Assembly (NCBI RefSeq): GCF_000717595.1 | Contig: NZ_JNZO01000006.1 | Coordinates: 372,001 to 436,000, forward strand | Length of the DNA: 64,000 nucleotides | DNA from: Streptomyces flavochromogenes | Lineage (GTDB): Bacteria; Actinomycetota; Actinomycetes; Streptomycetales; Streptomycetaceae | Reading direction: 5' to 3' | Part shown: positions 42,428 through 52,251 of the stretch, in pieces | How the letters are laid out: each line of letters opens with the position of its first letter | Position numbering within the stretch: the first letter of the stretch is position 1 | Notes under the pieces: generated by a model | What the model saw: only the letters and a program-made list of their open reading frames with translations | Databases searched by the model: none | What the model was told of the DNA's origin: nothing | Translations under genes and position numbers: made by a program

Positions 42428-43192
42428 TCAGGCTCCCCTCGCCGTGCCGCCCGCCCTGCCGAACCGCCGCGTCAGGAATTCGTCGAACGTCATCCGCCCC
42501 ACCGCGCGGTCCGGTGCCAGGTGCTCGCCGCGCCGCAGCCCCCGGTAGACCCTGCCCGGCAGCGGCACCTCGACGAGACGGCGCCGCCGGCCGCTCGCCC
42601 GCAGATAGGAGCGGGCCAGCTCGACGAAGGTCCGGATCTCGGGGCCGCCCAGGTCCTCCACCCGGCCCGACGGCGGGCCCGCGGCCAGCTCGGCGAGGCG
42701 CGTGGCCGCCTCCGTCACCTCCAGGGGCTGGTCCCGTACCTCCTTGGGCAGCAGCATCACGGGCGGCTTGGCCAGGCCCTGCAGCAGCTGGAGGACCAGG
42801 TCGTGGAACTGCGTGGTGCGCAGCAGCGTCCAGCCGATGCCCGAGCCCTGGATCATGCGCTCGACCGCGTACTTGGTGCGGTAGTAGCCGAGCGGCACCC
42901 GGTCGACCCCGATGATCGAGATGTAGAGCAGATGGGGCACTCCGGCCCGCCGGGCCGCCTCGATCAGGACGCGGGCGGCGTCCTTGTCGCCGCGCAGGAT
43001 GTTGCTGCAGTGAACGACCGCGTCGACCCCGTCGACGGCGCGGTCGAGCAGCGGCCCGCCCTGCCGGAGGTCGACCGCGTAGGGCGGTGAGTGCCTGCTG
43101 AGGACCCGTACGTCGTGGCCGTCCGCGCGCAGCCGCTCACAGACGGGCCGGCCGAGGGTTCCCGTGCCACCGGTCACCAGGATCGTGCTCAT
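42428..43192 (-). CDS. NAD(P)-binding, NmrA/SDR-a-type protein
   Basis: The 254-residue protein is an atypical short-chain dehydrogenase fold. The start MSTILVTGGTGTLGRPVCERLRADGHDVRVLSR holds the GGTGxxG nucleotide motif. VDAVVHCSNIL and LLYISIIGVDRVPLGYYRTKYAVERMI follow, with a Tyr-x-x-x-Lys element (YYRTKY) that could be the SDR pair. The C-terminal half contains a helix FVELARSYLRASGRRR. Such proteins act as NADPH sensors or reductases on unknown substrates. No RBS is visible before the ATG; a CAGTCT hexamer six bases upstream suggests a leaderless message. Confidence 0.8.
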   Translation of the reverse strand: MSTILVTGGTGTLGRPVCERLRADGHDVRVLSRHSPPYAVDLRQGGPLLDRAVDGVDAVVHCSNILRGDKDAARVLIEAARRAGVPHLLYISIIGVDRVPLGYYRTKYAVERMIQGSGIGWTLLRTTQFHDLVLQLLQGLAKPPVMLLPKEVRDQPLEVTEAATRLAELAAGPPSGRVEDLGGPEIRTFVELARSYLRASGRRRRLVEVPLPGRVYRGLRRGEHLAPDRAVGRMTFDEFLTRRFGRAGGTARGA

Positions 43193-43218
43193 GTCTCAAG
43201 ACTGACCGCCCTCGGTCT

Positions 43219-43236
43219 CCTCCGCACATGCGGAGG
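43219..43236. promoter_or_regulatory. CCTCCGCA-ca-TGCGGAGG palindrome upstream of the SDR gene
   Basis: An 18-bp palindrome with a 2-base centre lies 27 bases upstream of the SDR-like ATG on its minus-strand promoter side, overlapping the expected -35 region. It looks like a repressor operator. No regulator gene is adjacent. Confidence 0.5.
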
Positions 43237-43266
43237 CGCCGCGCCCCGGACAGGGGGGCGCGGCGC
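43236..43266 (-). terminator. hairpin after the chitinase gene
   Basis: GCGCCGCGCCCC (43236-43247) pairs perfectly with GGGGCGCGGCGC (43255-43266), 12 bp, loop 7. It lies 62 bases downstream of the chitinase stop on the minus strand. Confidence 0.65.
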
Positions 43267-43327
43267 TGGGGGCCCGGCGGCGGCAAGGGCCGTGATGTTC
43301 CGCCGCCGGGGGTTCAGAGGGGGTGCG

Positions 43328-45709
43328 TCAGCAGGGACCCAGGTCCTTCCAGACACCCCACTCGCCGGTCGTGCCCGGCGTCTCGTTCTGGGTCCACCAC
43401 TGGGCCTTGTACCTGCGGCCGTTGTGGGAGACCTCGTTGCCCGCGTTGTAGACCGTGCCGGCCACGTAGGCCGGGACCGTGCCGCAGCCGGTGGGCGGCG
43501 TCGTCGGCGGCGTGGTCGGGGGAGTCGTGGGCGGGGTCGTCGGCGGCGTGGTGGGCGGCGTGGTGGGCGGCGTGGTCGGCGGGGTCGTCGTGCCCGGCTC
43601 CACCACCGTCGTGCCGCGCGCCAGGTCACCGGCGAGGGCGTACGTCGTGCCGTTGATGTTCACCGTCCAGTTGGAGGGGGTGGACACCGGCAGGTAGTAG
43701 TTGAACGCCAGGTCGACCGTGGCGCCCGGGGCCAGCGACTGCCAGGCCGGGAGCTTCAGGGAGACGCGGTGGAAGTCGCCCTTCAGACCGCCCACGTTGC
43801 TTCCCGTGTGGTCGCTGCTGATCACCTTCGTGCCGAAGCCCGACTGGTCGGAGGCGTTGGCCGGGGCCGAGGTCCCGTAGTCGAACTGGAACTCCGTGCC
43901 GCCCGGGAGGGTCGCCGCGGTGTTGTTGGTGATCTTGATCTTCGGGGTGATCGGGTAGTTCGAGTCACCCAGCTTGAACTCGGTGAACTGAGCGTCGATC
44001 TTCACGGCCTGCGTCGGCAGGGCCGCGTTGGACTTCTTCGCGCCGTACGGGGCGGCCGCCTTGAACTTGTCGTACATCAGGGAGGTGAGCGTCGAGCCCA
44101 TCTCGTACTGGCCCTTGGCGGCGTTCCAGGCGTAGTCGCCGGCCATCTCCCAGACCATCGTGCCGCCGATGCCCTTGTCGACCACGTAGTCGGCCTTGGC
44201 GGCCACCGACTGCTCGTCCTCGGTGGAGAGGAAGACCTTCTTCTGCGCGTTCCACAGCCACGGCGCGACCAGGGTCGAGTCGTACTTGCGGGCGTAGGTG
44301 CCGGTCAGGGTGGTGTTCGCAGGGAAGCCGTACTGCGTGACGTAGTCGCCGACGATCCCCTTCTCGAGGTTCTTGGCGTGCCACATCGGGTTGGAGCCGG
44401 CGGGCGACTCGACACCGTTGGTGTCCTTGTCGTGCCACAGGTTGTCGATGCCGGTGGCGCCGTCACCGCACTTGGTCAGACCGGCTCCGGCCGGGCAGGT
44501 GGTCGCGGAGGCCTTGCCCCACAGGCCGTCGGTGCCGCCCTGCACGTTCTTGTGGCCGCGGGTGTAGTAGGGCAGACCGATGTTGATCCGGCCGGCCGGC
44601 ATCGAGCCGCGGAAGTAGTGGTACGCCCAGTCGGTGTTGAGGTACCCGATGTTGCCGTACTGGGCCGAGCCGTAGACGTTGGCGGCGGCGAGCTCGCCGT
44701 CCTTGCCGTCGTCGAAGAGGGAGGCGTTGGGCCCGACGTACTCGTTCCAGGCGCCGTGCAGGTCGTAGGACATGATGTTGACGTAGTCCAGATACTTCTG
44801 CATCTGGAAGGTCTCCATGCCCCGCAGCAGGTAGCCGGAGGAGGGGGCGGCGACGGTCAGCAGGTAGTGCTTGCCGTCGGCGGCGCCGGCCGCGTCGAGC
44901 TTCTCGCGCAGGGTCTTCATGAGGGCCGCGTAGCCCTGCACGAGTCCGGCGCGGCGCGCGTTGGCGAGCTGCCAGTCGAGCGGGTTTCCGGCGTCCTTCA
45001 TGGTCGTCGGGTACTCGTAGTCGATGTCGACGCCGTTGAACCCGTACTTCCGGATGAACTCGACGGACGACGCGGCGAAGGTGTCGATCCCGGCCTGGTT
45101 GACCGAACCGTCGGCGTTGGTGGCCATCGAGTAGAAGCCGCCGGAGTCGACCCGGTCGCCGTTGTCGGCGAAGTAGCCGCCGGTCTCGGCCCAGCCGCCG
45201 ACCGAGATCAGCGTCTTCACGTTCGGGTGCTGCTTCTTGAACTTGTTGAGCAGGTTGAAGTGGCCCTTGTAGGCGTACGCGGGGTCCATCTCGGCGCCGG
45301 CGACACCGGGCCAGGTCATCCCGGTCGCCGCGTTGGTCGGACCGTCCGTGCCGACGGAGAGCTTGTTGTCCCCGCCGATGTGGCCGAAGGCGTAGTTGAT
45401 GTGGGTGATCTTCTCCCACGGGATGTCCTTGGCCAGGTAGGCGGGCTGGCCGTTCTTGCCGTCGCGCCAGCCGGTGAAGTAGCCGATGACCCGGCGCTGG
45501 TGGTCCGCACCCATCTTCTCGCGGCCCGCGGTGTCGTAGACCGAGCAGTACGGGACGTCGACGCCCGGGGTCTTGTAGAGCCCGTCGGGGCGACAGGACT
45601 CGTTGTCGGCGGCGTACGAGACGCCGCCGGAGAGCGAACTGAGCAGAAGTCCGGCGACGGCCGCGCCGGAGGAGAGCAGCGAGGCTCTTTTCGCGGTGGG
45701 GGACAGCAC
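43328..45709 (-). CDS. secreted chitinase, GH18 with PT linker and chitin-binding CBM5/12
   Basis: This 793-residue extracellular enzyme cuts chitin. A Sec signal peptide (about residues 1-33, ending SYA) is followed by a GH18 barrel from about 70, with the motif [11 protein letters not shown]: catalytic acid Glu232, D228 and D230 present, and Asn225 where the DGxDxDxE consensus has its first Asp. After the barrel lies a beta-sandwich module (about 585-705, [20 protein letters not shown]...). A (TTPP)8 linker leads to a C-terminal CBM5/12 ([31 protein letters not shown]) ending in Cys. GTG/ATG start at 45709 (ATG). Promoter repeats upstream show induction by chitin. Confidence 0.92.
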   Translation of the reverse strand: MLSPTAKRASLLSSGAAVAGLLLSSLSGGVSYAADNESCRPDGLYKTPGVDVPYCSVYDTAGREKMGADHQRRVIGYFTGWRDGKNGQPAYLAKDIPWEKITHINYAFGHIGGDNKLSVGTDGPTNAATGMTWPGVAGAEMDPAYAYKGHFNLLNKFKKQHPNVKTLISVGGWAETGGYFADNGDRVDSGGFYSMATNADGSVNQAGIDTFAASSVEFIRKYGFNGVDIDYEYPTTMKDAGNPLDWQLANARRAGLVQGYAALMKTLREKLDAAGAADGKHYLLTVAAPSSGYLLRGMETFQMQKYLDYVNIMSYDLHGAWNEYVGPNASLFDDGKDGELAAANVYGSAQYGNIGYLNTDWAYHYFRGSMPAGRINIGLPYYTRGHKNVQGGTDGLWGKASATTCPAGAGLTKCGDGATGIDNLWHDKDTNGVESPAGSNPMWHAKNLEKGIVGDYVTQYGFPANTTLTGTYARKYDSTLVAPWLWNAQKKVFLSTEDEQSVAAKADYVVDKGIGGTMVWEMAGDYAWNAAKGQYEMGSTLTSLMYDKFKAAAPYGAKKSNAALPTQAVKIDAQFTEFKLGDSNYPITPKIKITNNTAATLPGGTEFQFDYGTSAPANASDQSGFGTKVISSDHTGSNVGGLKGDFHRVSLKLPAWQSLAPGATVDLAFNYYLPVSTPSNWTVNINGTTYALAGDLARGTTVVEPGTTTPPTTPPTTPPTTPPTTPPTTPPTTPPTTPPTGCGTVPAYVAGTVYNAGNEVSHNGRRYKAQWWTQNETPGTTGEWGVWKDLGPC
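43491..43592 (-). repeat. 12-bp repeats coding the (TTPP)n linker of the chitinase
   Basis: Eight near-perfect 12-bp units encode Thr-Thr-Pro-Pro repeated. Such linkers separate catalytic and binding domains in secreted hydrolases and are prone to length change. Confidence 0.85.
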
Positions 45710-45816
45710 GATCGGGTCCTCCTGGGGAGGTCATGGAACACAACGAACAAAGGGGTGGGTCGTGTTGGGCCCGTGGAGTGCGCACGCCGCCGGACCGTTC
45801 CTAGGAGGTGACACGG

Positions 45817-45858
45817 AGATTAAGAGGACTAGACCAGTGCGTCAATAGGTCTGGACCA
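45817..45858 (-). promoter_or_regulatory. chitinase promoter with two 12-bp direct repeats
   Basis: On the minus strand TTGACG (45845-45840) and TAATCT (45822-45817) are spaced by 17 bp, a near-consensus promoter. Direct repeats TGGTCCAGACCT (45858-45847) and TGGTCTAGTCCT (45836-45825) flank and overlap the -35 region, 22 bp apart. Such repeats are the known chitin-induction elements of Streptomyces chitinase genes. The second, read ACTGGTCTAGTCCTCT, matches the DasR dre consensus at 14 of 16 positions. Confidence 0.85.
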
Positions 45859-45957
45859 TCGAAGAGTTCTGCGGGATCCTGTGAGCCAGACCACAGGAAC
45901 TCGGCCGCATCGCCCCTCGCGGGACGTGGCACACTGGCCCTGTATCAGCAGCAGCGC

Positions 45958-46090
45958 ACTCCGGGGTCGGTGTAATTCCGAACCGGCGGTATAGTCCGCG
46001 ACCCGTCCGCAGCCAGCGGCCGGTTGACCAGGTGAAATTCCTGGACCGACGGTGAAAGTCCGGATGGGAGGCAGTGCGCGGCGGGCGAAC
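45958..46090 (+). ncRNA. FMN riboswitch (RFN element)
   Basis: The conserved RFN skeleton is present: GGGGTCGGTGTAATTCCG, AACCGGCGGTATAGTCCGCGACCCG, a variable arm, then GGTTGACCAGGTGAAATTCCTGGACCGACGGTGAAAGTCCGGATGGGAGGCAGTGCGCG in pieces across 45961-46080. Binding of FMN would switch off the rib genes. The expression platform (46091-46250) ends at a GCAGGAGG ribosome binding site for ribD; a hairpin hiding it would fit translational control. End points are approximate. Confidence 0.93.
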
Positions 46091-46254
46091 CCTGTCAGGG
46101 GTGTGCCGGCCGTACGTCCGCTGGTCGCCGTATCGACATCGATCGGCGTACCCGGAGGGCCGCGGCCTCGGCGCACCCTGCACGAGGCGTCGTCCCGCTC
46201 TCTGTCGTCATCGACAGGCCCCGGAGTCCGTGCCCGAAGAGGCAGGAGGACCCG

Positions 46255-47352
46255 GTGGCCCAGCAGGCCGACATCACCGCCATGCGACGCGCCGTCGAGC
46301 TCGCCGCACGCGGTCTCGGCGCCACCAGCCCCAACCCGGTCGTCGGATGCGTCATCGCCGACGCCTCCGGACACGTGGTCGGTGAGGGCTTCCACCAGCG
46401 CGCCGGCGGCCCCCACGCCGAGGTCCACGCCCTGCGCGAGGCAGGCGTCCTCGCCCGCGGCGGAACCGCCTACGTCACCCTCGAACCCTGCAACCACACC
46501 GGCCGCACCGGCCCCTGCGCCCAGGCCCTGATCGAGGCCGGCGTCAGCCGGGTCGTCTACGCCGTCGGTGACCCGAACCCGCAGGCCACCGGCGGTGCCG
46601 ACACCCTGCGCGCCGCCGGGGCCCAGGTCGAGCAGGGCCTCCTGGAGGCCGAGGCCGAGGCCGGCAACATCGCCTGGCTCACCTCCGTACGGCACGGCCG
46701 TCCCTTCGTCCGCTGGAAGTACGCCGCCACCCTCGACGGCCGGATCGCCGCCGCCGACGGCACCTCCCGCTGGATCACCTCCGCCGACTCCCGCGCCGAC
46801 GTCCACCGGCTGCGCGCCGAGGCCGACGCCGTCGTGGTCGGCTCCGGCACCGCCCGCGCGGACGACCCCCATCTGGCCGTACGCGGCATCGAGGGGGCCG
46901 TCCAGCCGCTCCGGGTCGTCGTCGACACCGAGGCGACCGCCGTGCAGCCCGGTGCCCGCGTCCTGGACGACGCGGCCCCCACCCTGATCGCGATCGCGGA
47001 CGACGCCGGGACCTCCCTCGACGGCGCCGACGTCGTACGCCTCCCCAGGGCCGAGCGCGGCCTGTCCGTACCCGCCCTCCTGGACGCCCTCCACGCGCGC
47101 GGCGTCCGCTCCGTCCTCCTCGAAGGCGGCCCCACCCTCGCGGGGGCCTTCGTCGCCGCCGGCGCCGTCGACCAGGTCGTCGGCTATCTCGCCCCCGTCC
47201 TCCTCGGCGCCGGCCCGAACGCGCTCGCCGAGGCGGGAATCGGCACCATCACCGAAGCGTTGCGGCTCGACGTCACCGAGACCGTGCGCGTCGGACCCGA
47301 CCTCCGCATCACCGCCACCCCGCACCTCACCGCCACCCTCAAGGGAGCCTGA
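46255..47352 (+). CDS. ribD: bifunctional riboflavin deaminase/reductase
   Basis: RibD deaminates and then reduces the pyrimidine intermediate of riboflavin synthesis. The 365 residues comprise a zinc deaminase domain (residues about 1-145, with PHAEVHALREAG and EPCNHTGRTGPCAQAL as zinc and catalytic motifs) and a C-terminal dihydrofolate-reductase-like domain (VRWKYAATLDGRIAAADGTSRWIT, VVVGSGTARADDPHL, LLEGGPTLAGAF). The GTG at 46255 has AGGAGG seven bases before it. It is the first gene behind the FMN riboswitch, two bases before ribE. Confidence 0.96.
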   Translation: MAQQADITAMRRAVELAARGLGATSPNPVVGCVIADASGHVVGEGFHQRAGGPHAEVHALREAGVLARGGTAYVTLEPCNHTGRTGPCAQALIEAGVSRVVYAVGDPNPQATGGADTLRAAGAQVEQGLLEAEAEAGNIAWLTSVRHGRPFVRWKYAATLDGRIAAADGTSRWITSADSRADVHRLRAEADAVVVGSGTARADDPHLAVRGIEGAVQPLRVVVDTEATAVQPGARVLDDAAPTLIAIADDAGTSLDGADVVRLPRAERGLSVPALLDALHARGVRSVLLEGGPTLAGAFVAAGAVDQVVGYLAPVLLGAGPNALAEAGIGTITEALRLDVTETVRVGPDLRITATPHLTATLKGA

Positions 47353-47354
47353 CC

Positions 47355-47963
47355 GTGTTCACCGGAATCGTCGAAGAACTGGGCGAGGTCACCGCCGTAG
47401 AGCAGCTGGAGGACGCCTCCCGCTTCCGCCTGCGCGGTCCCCTGGTCACGGAAGGCGCCCAGCACGGCGACTCCATCGCCGTCAACGGTGTCTGTCTCAC
47501 GGTCGTCGAGTTCGGCGACGGCGAGTTCACCGCCGACGTCATGGCCGAGACCCTCAAGCGGTCCAGCCTCGGCGCCCTGGAGGTCGGCTCCCGCGTCAAC
47601 CTGGAGCGTCCCATGGCCGTCGGCGGCCGCCTCGGCGGTCACATCGTCCAGGGCCACGTGGACGGCACCGGCACGATCCTGGAGCGCACCCCGTCCGAGC
47701 ACTGGGAGCTCGTCAAGGTCGGCCTCCCCGCCCACCTCTCCCGGTACGTCGTCGAGAAGGGCTCGATCACGGTCGACGGCGTGAGCCTCACCGTCGTCGA
47801 GGTCACCGACGACTGGTTCACCATCAGCCTCATCCCCACCACCCTCGACCTGACCACGCTCGGCATCAAGCAGTCCGGCGACCCGGTCAACCTCGAAGTG
47901 GACGTCATCGCCAAGTACGTCGAGCGGCTGCTCGGCCCGAACGCCAAGGAGAGCGACAAGTGA
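47355..47963 (+). CDS. ribE: riboflavin synthase alpha subunit
   Basis: It dismutates two lumazines into riboflavin and a pyrimidinedione. The 202-residue protein shows the internal duplication of the family, each half beginning with an [14 protein letters not shown] strand (residue 1) and [13 protein letters not shown] (about residue 96). [14 protein letters not shown] and [14 protein letters not shown] are the paired motifs. The GTG start lies two bases after ribD. The stop overlaps the ribM start by four bases (GTGA). Confidence 0.96.
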   Translation: MFTGIVEELGEVTAVEQLEDASRFRLRGPLVTEGAQHGDSIAVNGVCLTVVEFGDGEFTADVMAETLKRSSLGALEVGSRVNLERPMAVGGRLGGHIVQGHVDGTGTILERTPSEHWELVKVGLPAHLSRYVVEKGSITVDGVSLTVVEVTDDWFTISLIPTTLDLTTLGIKQSGDPVNLEVDVIAKYVERLLGPNAKESDK

Positions 47964-48604
47964 GCTGGCTCAACTCCGAGGCCTTCAGCGCCTTCGGTCA
48001 GCACATCATGTGGTCCGACATGATCGGCAACACGATCGGACTCATAGCCCTCGCGCTCGGCTGGCGCCGCTCCATCCTCACCTGGCCCGCCCAGCTGCTC
48101 TCCGGCCTGATCCTCGTCGGCGCCTACGCCTCCGCCCACCTCTCCGGCGGCGTCGGCAAGCAGCTCCTCGTCATCGGCGTCGCCGCCTGGGGCTGGTGGC
48201 AGTGGAACCGGGGCAGGCGGCAGGCCCAGGACGGCTCCATCGCCGTCCGCTTCGCCACCTGGACGGAGCGCGGACTGCTCCTCGCCGGCGCGACGGTCGG
48301 CACCCTCGCCGTCGGCGGCCTCTTCACCCTCTACCCGTCGCTCTCCTGGAGCCCGTGGGCCGACGCGTACATCTTCGTCGGCACCCTCGTCGCGATGATC
48401 GCCCAGGCCCGCGGCCTGGTCGAGTTCTGGTTCGCCTGGCTCCTCGTCGACCTCGTCGGCGTCCCGCTCGCCTTCAACAGCGGCCTCGCCTTCTCCGGCC
48501 TGGTCTACGTCATCTACTTCGCCCTCGTCGTCTGGGGCATGCGCGACTGGTGGCTCCGGACGCGCACGACCCCCGACACCGCTCTGGAAGGAGCCCACGC
48601 ATGA
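47960..48604 (+). CDS. ribM: riboflavin transporter of the PnuC/PnuX family
   Basis: The 214-residue protein has seven or more hydrophobic segments (e.g. [49 protein letters not shown]) and belongs to the PnuC fold of vitamin transporters. The Streptomyces davaonensis homologue RibM, encoded at the same place in its rib operon, was reported to move riboflavin and roseoflavin. Position between ribE and ribBA, with 4-base overlaps on both sides, supports a riboflavin uptake role over nicotinamide mononucleotide transport. GTG start at 47960. Confidence 0.85.
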   Translation: MSWLNSEAFSAFGQHIMWSDMIGNTIGLIALALGWRRSILTWPAQLLSGLILVGAYASAHLSGGVGKQLLVIGVAAWGWWQWNRGRRQAQDGSIAVRFATWTERGLLLAGATVGTLAVGGLFTLYPSLSWSPWADAYIFVGTLVAMIAQARGLVEFWFAWLLVDLVGVPLAFNSGLAFSGLVYVIYFALVVWGMRDWWLRTRTTPDTALEGAHA

Positions 48605-49881
48605 GCGCCGCCCTTCCCCTCTGGGACGCCACCGACCTCGCCCTCGACCCCGTCGAGCAGGCCATCCGCGACATCGCCGCCGGCCGCCCCGTCGTCGTCG
48701 TCGACGACGAGGACCGCGAGAACGAGGGCGACCTCGTCATCGCCGCCGAGAAGGCCACCCCCGAGGTCGTCGCCTTCATGATGAGCGAGTGCCGCGGACT
48801 GATCTGCGCGCCCATGGAGAACGACGAACTGGAGCGTCTCCAGCTCCCGCAGATGGTCGAGCACAACACCGAGTCGATGAGCACGGCCTTCACCGTCTCC
48901 GTCGACGCGGGCCCCGCCCACGGCGTCACCACCGGCATCTCCGCCGCCGACCGCGCCACCACCCTGCGGATGCTCGCGAGCGGCAACCACGAGGCCTCCG
49001 ACTTCGTACGGCCCGGCCACATCTTCCCGCTCCGCGCCAAGCCCGGCGGCGTCCTGGCCCGCAACGGCCACACCGAGGCCGCCGTCGACCTCGCCCGCCT
49101 CGCCGGCCTCCGCCCGGCCGGCGCGATCGTCGAGATCGCCGGCGAGGACGGCGTCATGCTGCGCCTGCCCGAGCTGGTCCCCTTCGCCCGCAAGCACGGC
49201 CTCACGATCATCTCCATCGAGGACCTGATCGCCTACCGGCGCTCCGCCGAGCCGACCGTCCGCCGCGAGGCCGAGGTCCAGCTCCCCACCGCACACGGCG
49301 ACTTCACCGCGTACGGCTACCGCTCCACCGTGGACGGAGTCGAGCACGTCGCCCTCGTCCACGGCGAGATCGGCGACGGCGAGGACGTCCTGGTCCGGGT
49401 CCACTCCGAGTGCCTGACCGGCGACATCTTCCACTCGCTGCGCTGCGACTGCGGCCCCCAGCTGCAGGCCTCCATGGACCGCATCACCGAGGCCGGCCGA
49501 GGCGTCGTCGTCTACCTCCGGGGCCACGAGGGCCGCGGCATCGGCCTGCTGTCCAAGCTCCGCGCGTACGAGCTCCAGGAACGCGGCCGCGACACCCTCG
49601 ACGCCAACCTGGAACTCGGACTGCCCGCCGACGCCCGCGACTACGCGGCCGGTGCGCAGATCCTCGTCGACCTCGGCGTCCGGAGCCTGCGTCTGATGAC
49701 CAACAACCCCGACAAGATCGACGCCCTGACCCGGCACGGCCTCACGGTCGAGGGCCGCGAGCCCATGCCCGTCACGGCCGGCGAGCACAACCTCCGCTAC
49801 CTGCGCACCAAGCGGGACCGGATGGGGCACGACCTGCCCTGGCTGGACGGCTCCTCGGCCTCCACCTGCGCCAACCAGTAA
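48601..49881 (+). CDS. ribBA: 3,4-dihydroxy-2-butanone 4-phosphate synthase / GTP cyclohydrolase II
   Basis: This 426-residue fusion makes both starting intermediates of riboflavin. The N-terminal RibB half carries [22 protein letters not shown] (catalytic acidic loop) and [12 protein letters not shown] with [10 protein letters not shown]. The C-terminal RibA half from about 215 has [21 protein letters not shown] (zinc-binding cysteines) and [16 protein letters not shown]. It ends [12 protein letters not shown]. The ATG at 48601 overlaps the ribM stop (ATGA). RibH follows after 30 bases. Confidence 0.96.
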   Translation: MSAALPLWDATDLALDPVEQAIRDIAAGRPVVVVDDEDRENEGDLVIAAEKATPEVVAFMMSECRGLICAPMENDELERLQLPQMVEHNTESMSTAFTVSVDAGPAHGVTTGISAADRATTLRMLASGNHEASDFVRPGHIFPLRAKPGGVLARNGHTEAAVDLARLAGLRPAGAIVEIAGEDGVMLRLPELVPFARKHGLTIISIEDLIAYRRSAEPTVRREAEVQLPTAHGDFTAYGYRSTVDGVEHVALVHGEIGDGEDVLVRVHSECLTGDIFHSLRCDCGPQLQASMDRITEAGRGVVVYLRGHEGRGIGLLSKLRAYELQERGRDTLDANLELGLPADARDYAAGAQILVDLGVRSLRLMTNNPDKIDALTRHGLTVEGREPMPVTAGEHNLRYLRTKRDRMGHDLPWLDGSSASTCANQ

Positions 49882-49911
49882 TCACGTACGTATCCACCTG
49901 CAAGGAGAATC

Positions 49912-50397
49912 ATGAGCGGCAAGGGCGCACCCGTCCTCAGCGTGAAGAACTGCGGCGACCTGCGGGTCGCGGTCATCGCGGCGCAGTGGCACGAGAAGAT
50001 CATGGACGGTCTCGTCGACGGCGCCCTGCGCGCCCTGAGCGAGCTGGGCATCGAGGAGCCGACCCTCCTCCGCGTCCCCGGCAGCTTCGAGCTCCCGGTC
50101 GTGGCGAAGGTCCTCGCGGGGCGCGGCTACGATGCCATCGTGGCGCTCGGCGTCGTCATCCGCGGCGGAACGCCGCACTTCGAGTACGTGTGCCAGGGCG
50201 TCACCCACGGCCTCACCCAGGTCTCGATCGACACCGGCGTACCCGTCGGATTCGGTGTCCTCACCGTCGACACCGAAGAGCAGGCTCTCGACCGGGCCGG
50301 CCTCGAAGGATCCAGCGAGGACAAGGGCCACGAGGCCGTCACCGCCGCCGTCGCCACCGCGACCACGCTGCGCACGGTGAGCGAACCCTGGCGCTGA
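49912..50397 (+). CDS. ribH: 6,7-dimethyl-8-ribityllumazine synthase
   Basis: It condenses the two precursors to lumazine, the substrate of RibE. The 161-residue protein contains [21 protein letters not shown] (substrate contact), [14 protein letters not shown], and [23 protein letters not shown] with the catalytic His. It ends with the [16 protein letters not shown] C-terminal helix and DKGHEA. ATG at 49912 after CAAGGAG. It completes the operon ribD-E-M-BA-H, although regulation by riboswitch alone would still depend on transcription from the first promoter. Confidence 0.96.
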   Translation: MSGKGAPVLSVKNCGDLRVAVIAAQWHEKIMDGLVDGALRALSELGIEEPTLLRVPGSFELPVVAKVLAGRGYDAIVALGVVIRGGTPHFEYVCQGVTHGLTQVSIDTGVPVGFGVLTVDTEEQALDRAGLEGSSEDKGHEAVTAAVATATTLRTVSEPWR

Positions 50398-50432
50398 TGA
50401 CGCGACCCTTACCCCGTACTCTTAGGACCATC

Positions 50433-50714
50433 ATGGCGAACGGAACCCGTAAAACCTTCGAAGAGCTCTTCGCCGAGCTCAAGCTCAAGGCCGAGACCGG
50501 CGACCCGGCCACCTCCCGCACCGCGGAACTGGTGGACAAGGGTGTTCATGCCATCGGCAAGAAGGTCGTCGAAGAGGCCGCCGAGGTCTGGATGGCCGCC
50601 GAGTACGAGGGCAAGGAAGCGGCCGCCGAGGAGATCTCGCAGCTGCTGTACCACGTCCAGGTGATGATGGTCGCCCGCGGGATCTCGCTCGACGACGTCT
50701 ACGCCCACCTCTGA
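50433..50714 (+). CDS. hisE: phosphoribosyl-ATP pyrophosphatase
   Basis: It releases pyrophosphate from phosphoribosyl-ATP, the second step of histidine synthesis. The 93-residue all-helical protein shows [53 protein letters not shown] and the acidic metal site in [21 protein letters not shown] hexamer (50417-50422) and a weak CTGATG 17 bp before it could form its promoter. ATG at 50433, 33 bases after ribH; hisG follows after 66 bases. Confidence 0.95.
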   Translation: MANGTRKTFEELFAELKLKAETGDPATSRTAELVDKGVHAIGKKVVEEAAEVWMAAEYEGKEAAAEEISQLLYHVQVMMVARGISLDDVYAHL

Positions 50715-50780
50715 GCACACCCCTCCGGGCGCGTGCCGCCCCGGACTCCCCACCACTCCCAGGCAAAGGAAGCTCACCCC

Positions 50781-51629
50781 ATGCTGCGCATCGCCGTCCC
50801 CAACAAGGGTTCCCTCTCCGGACCTGCGTCGGCAATGCTCCATGAGGCCGGCTACCGCCAGCGCAAGGAGTCCAAGGAGCTCGTCGTCATCGACCCCGAC
50901 AACGAGGTCGAGTTCTTCTACCTGCGCCCGAAGGACATCGCGATCTACGTCGCCTCCGGGAAGCTGGACATCGGCATCACCGGCCGTGACCTGCTGCTGG
51001 ACTCCGGCGCCAGCGCCGAGGAGATCCTCGCGCTGAACTTCGGCCGCTCCACCTTCCGGTACGCCACCCGCCCGGGCACCGCGAACGGCCCGGAGGACTT
51101 CGGCGGCATGACGATCGCCACCTCCTACGAGGGCATCGTCGCCAAGCACCTCGCCGACCAGGGCATCGACGCCTCCGTCGTGCACCTGGACGGCGCCGTC
51201 GAGACCGCGATCCAGCTGGGCGTCGCCCAGATCATCGCGGACGTCGTCGAGACCGGCACCAGCCTGCGCAACGCCGGACTCGAGGTCATCGGCGAGCCGA
51301 TCCTCACCTCCGAGGCCGTCGTGATCCGCCGCCACGGCGCCACCGACGACAACCCGCAGGTCCAGCAGTTCATGCGCCGCCTCCAGGGCGTCCTCGTCGC
51401 CCGCTCGTACGTGATGATGGACTACGACTGCCGCGCCGAGCACCTGGAGCAGGCCGTCGCCCTCACCCCGGGCCTGGAGTCGCCGACCGTCTCCCCGCTG
51501 CACAACGAGGGATGGGTCGCCGTCCGCGCGATGGTCCCCGCCAAGGAGGCGCAGCGGATCATGGACGACCTGTACGAGATCGGTGCCCGCGCCATCCTCA
51601 CCACCGCCATCCACGCCTGCCGCCTCTGA
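50781..51629 (+). CDS. hisG: ATP phosphoribosyltransferase (long form)
   Basis: It catalyses the first and feedback-regulated step of histidine synthesis. The 282-residue length identifies the long form with a C-terminal histidine-binding domain (about 210-282, SPTVSPLHNEGWVAVRAMVPAKEAQRIMDDLYEIGARAILTTAIHACRL). The catalytic part shows MLRIAVPNKGSLSGPASAML and the PRPP loop QIIADVVETGTSLRNAGLEV. ATG at 50781 after GGAAGC. It pairs with hisE, which is the conserved arrangement; the other his genes are elsewhere. Confidence 0.95.
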   Translation: MLRIAVPNKGSLSGPASAMLHEAGYRQRKESKELVVIDPDNEVEFFYLRPKDIAIYVASGKLDIGITGRDLLLDSGASAEEILALNFGRSTFRYATRPGTANGPEDFGGMTIATSYEGIVAKHLADQGIDASVVHLDGAVETAIQLGVAQIIADVVETGTSLRNAGLEVIGEPILTSEAVVIRRHGATDDNPQVQQFMRRLQGVLVARSYVMMDYDCRAEHLEQAVALTPGLESPTVSPLHNEGWVAVRAMVPAKEAQRIMDDLYEIGARAILTTAIHACRL

Positions 51630-51670
51630 CGGCACGGACCGCCCGCACCGAAGGCTCCGAGGAACCACCG

Positions 51671-52126
51671 ATGTCCCAAGCACAGACGCCCGTCCTGCCG
51701 GTCACGTTCCGCCCCGGGCGCACCCGGGTCGTCCTGATCACGATGAGCGTCGCGATCTTCGTTGTCATCAGCGTCGTCGCGGTGTTGCTGGAGCGGCTCG
51801 GCCCGGGGGAGCGCGCCAGCTTCTTCTTCACCGCCGCGCTGCTCTCGGGAATCCTTGCGCTGCTGAGCCGCCCCAAGGTCGTCGCCGACGACGAGGGCGT
51901 CACGGTCGTCAACATCACCCGGACCCGGCGGCTGGCCTGGGCGGAGATCCTCAAGGTCAACCTGCGCCCCGGCGACCCCTGGGTCTTCCTCGACCTGAGC
52001 GACGGCACCAGCCTGCCGGTGCTGGGCATCCAGCCCGGCATCGCCAAGGAGGCGGCCATCCGGGACGCCCGCGCCCTGCGTGCCCTGGCCGACAGCCGCG
52101 GCACGGGCGCGGAGCAGACGGCCTGA
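51671..52126 (+). CDS. PH-domain membrane protein behind hisG
   Basis: The 151-residue protein has two membrane segments (VVLITMSVAIFVVISVVAVLLER at about 21-43, and FFFTAALLSGILALL at about 51-65), then a bacterial PH-like beta domain (VVADDEGVTVVNITRTRRLAWAEILKVNLRPGDPWVFLDLSDGTSLPVLGIQPG). This is a common actinobacterial membrane family of unknown function. The ATG at 51671 starts 42 bases after hisG. It is the second small PH-like membrane protein in this window linked to a biosynthetic operon; the other lies within the pyr operon. Confidence 0.8.
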   Translation: MSQAQTPVLPVTFRPGRTRVVLITMSVAIFVVISVVAVLLERLGPGERASFFFTAALLSGILALLSRPKVVADDEGVTVVNITRTRRLAWAEILKVNLRPGDPWVFLDLSDGTSLPVLGIQPGIAKEAAIRDARALRALADSRGTGAEQTA

Positions 52127-52251
52127 CGGCCGGGGGCTGAGCGTACGGCCTGACGGCCCGGGGAGAGCGGACGGTCCGACGGCCGGGGGCGTGACGTACC
52201 CCATCCGGGGGCCGACCCCCTGCCCCTCGGGGCCTTCGCGTGACTACTCTG

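Noticed and set aside
43491..43592. CRISPR-like short repeats
   Set aside because: They are in-frame 12-bp codons for a Thr-Pro linker within the chitinase, without spacers.
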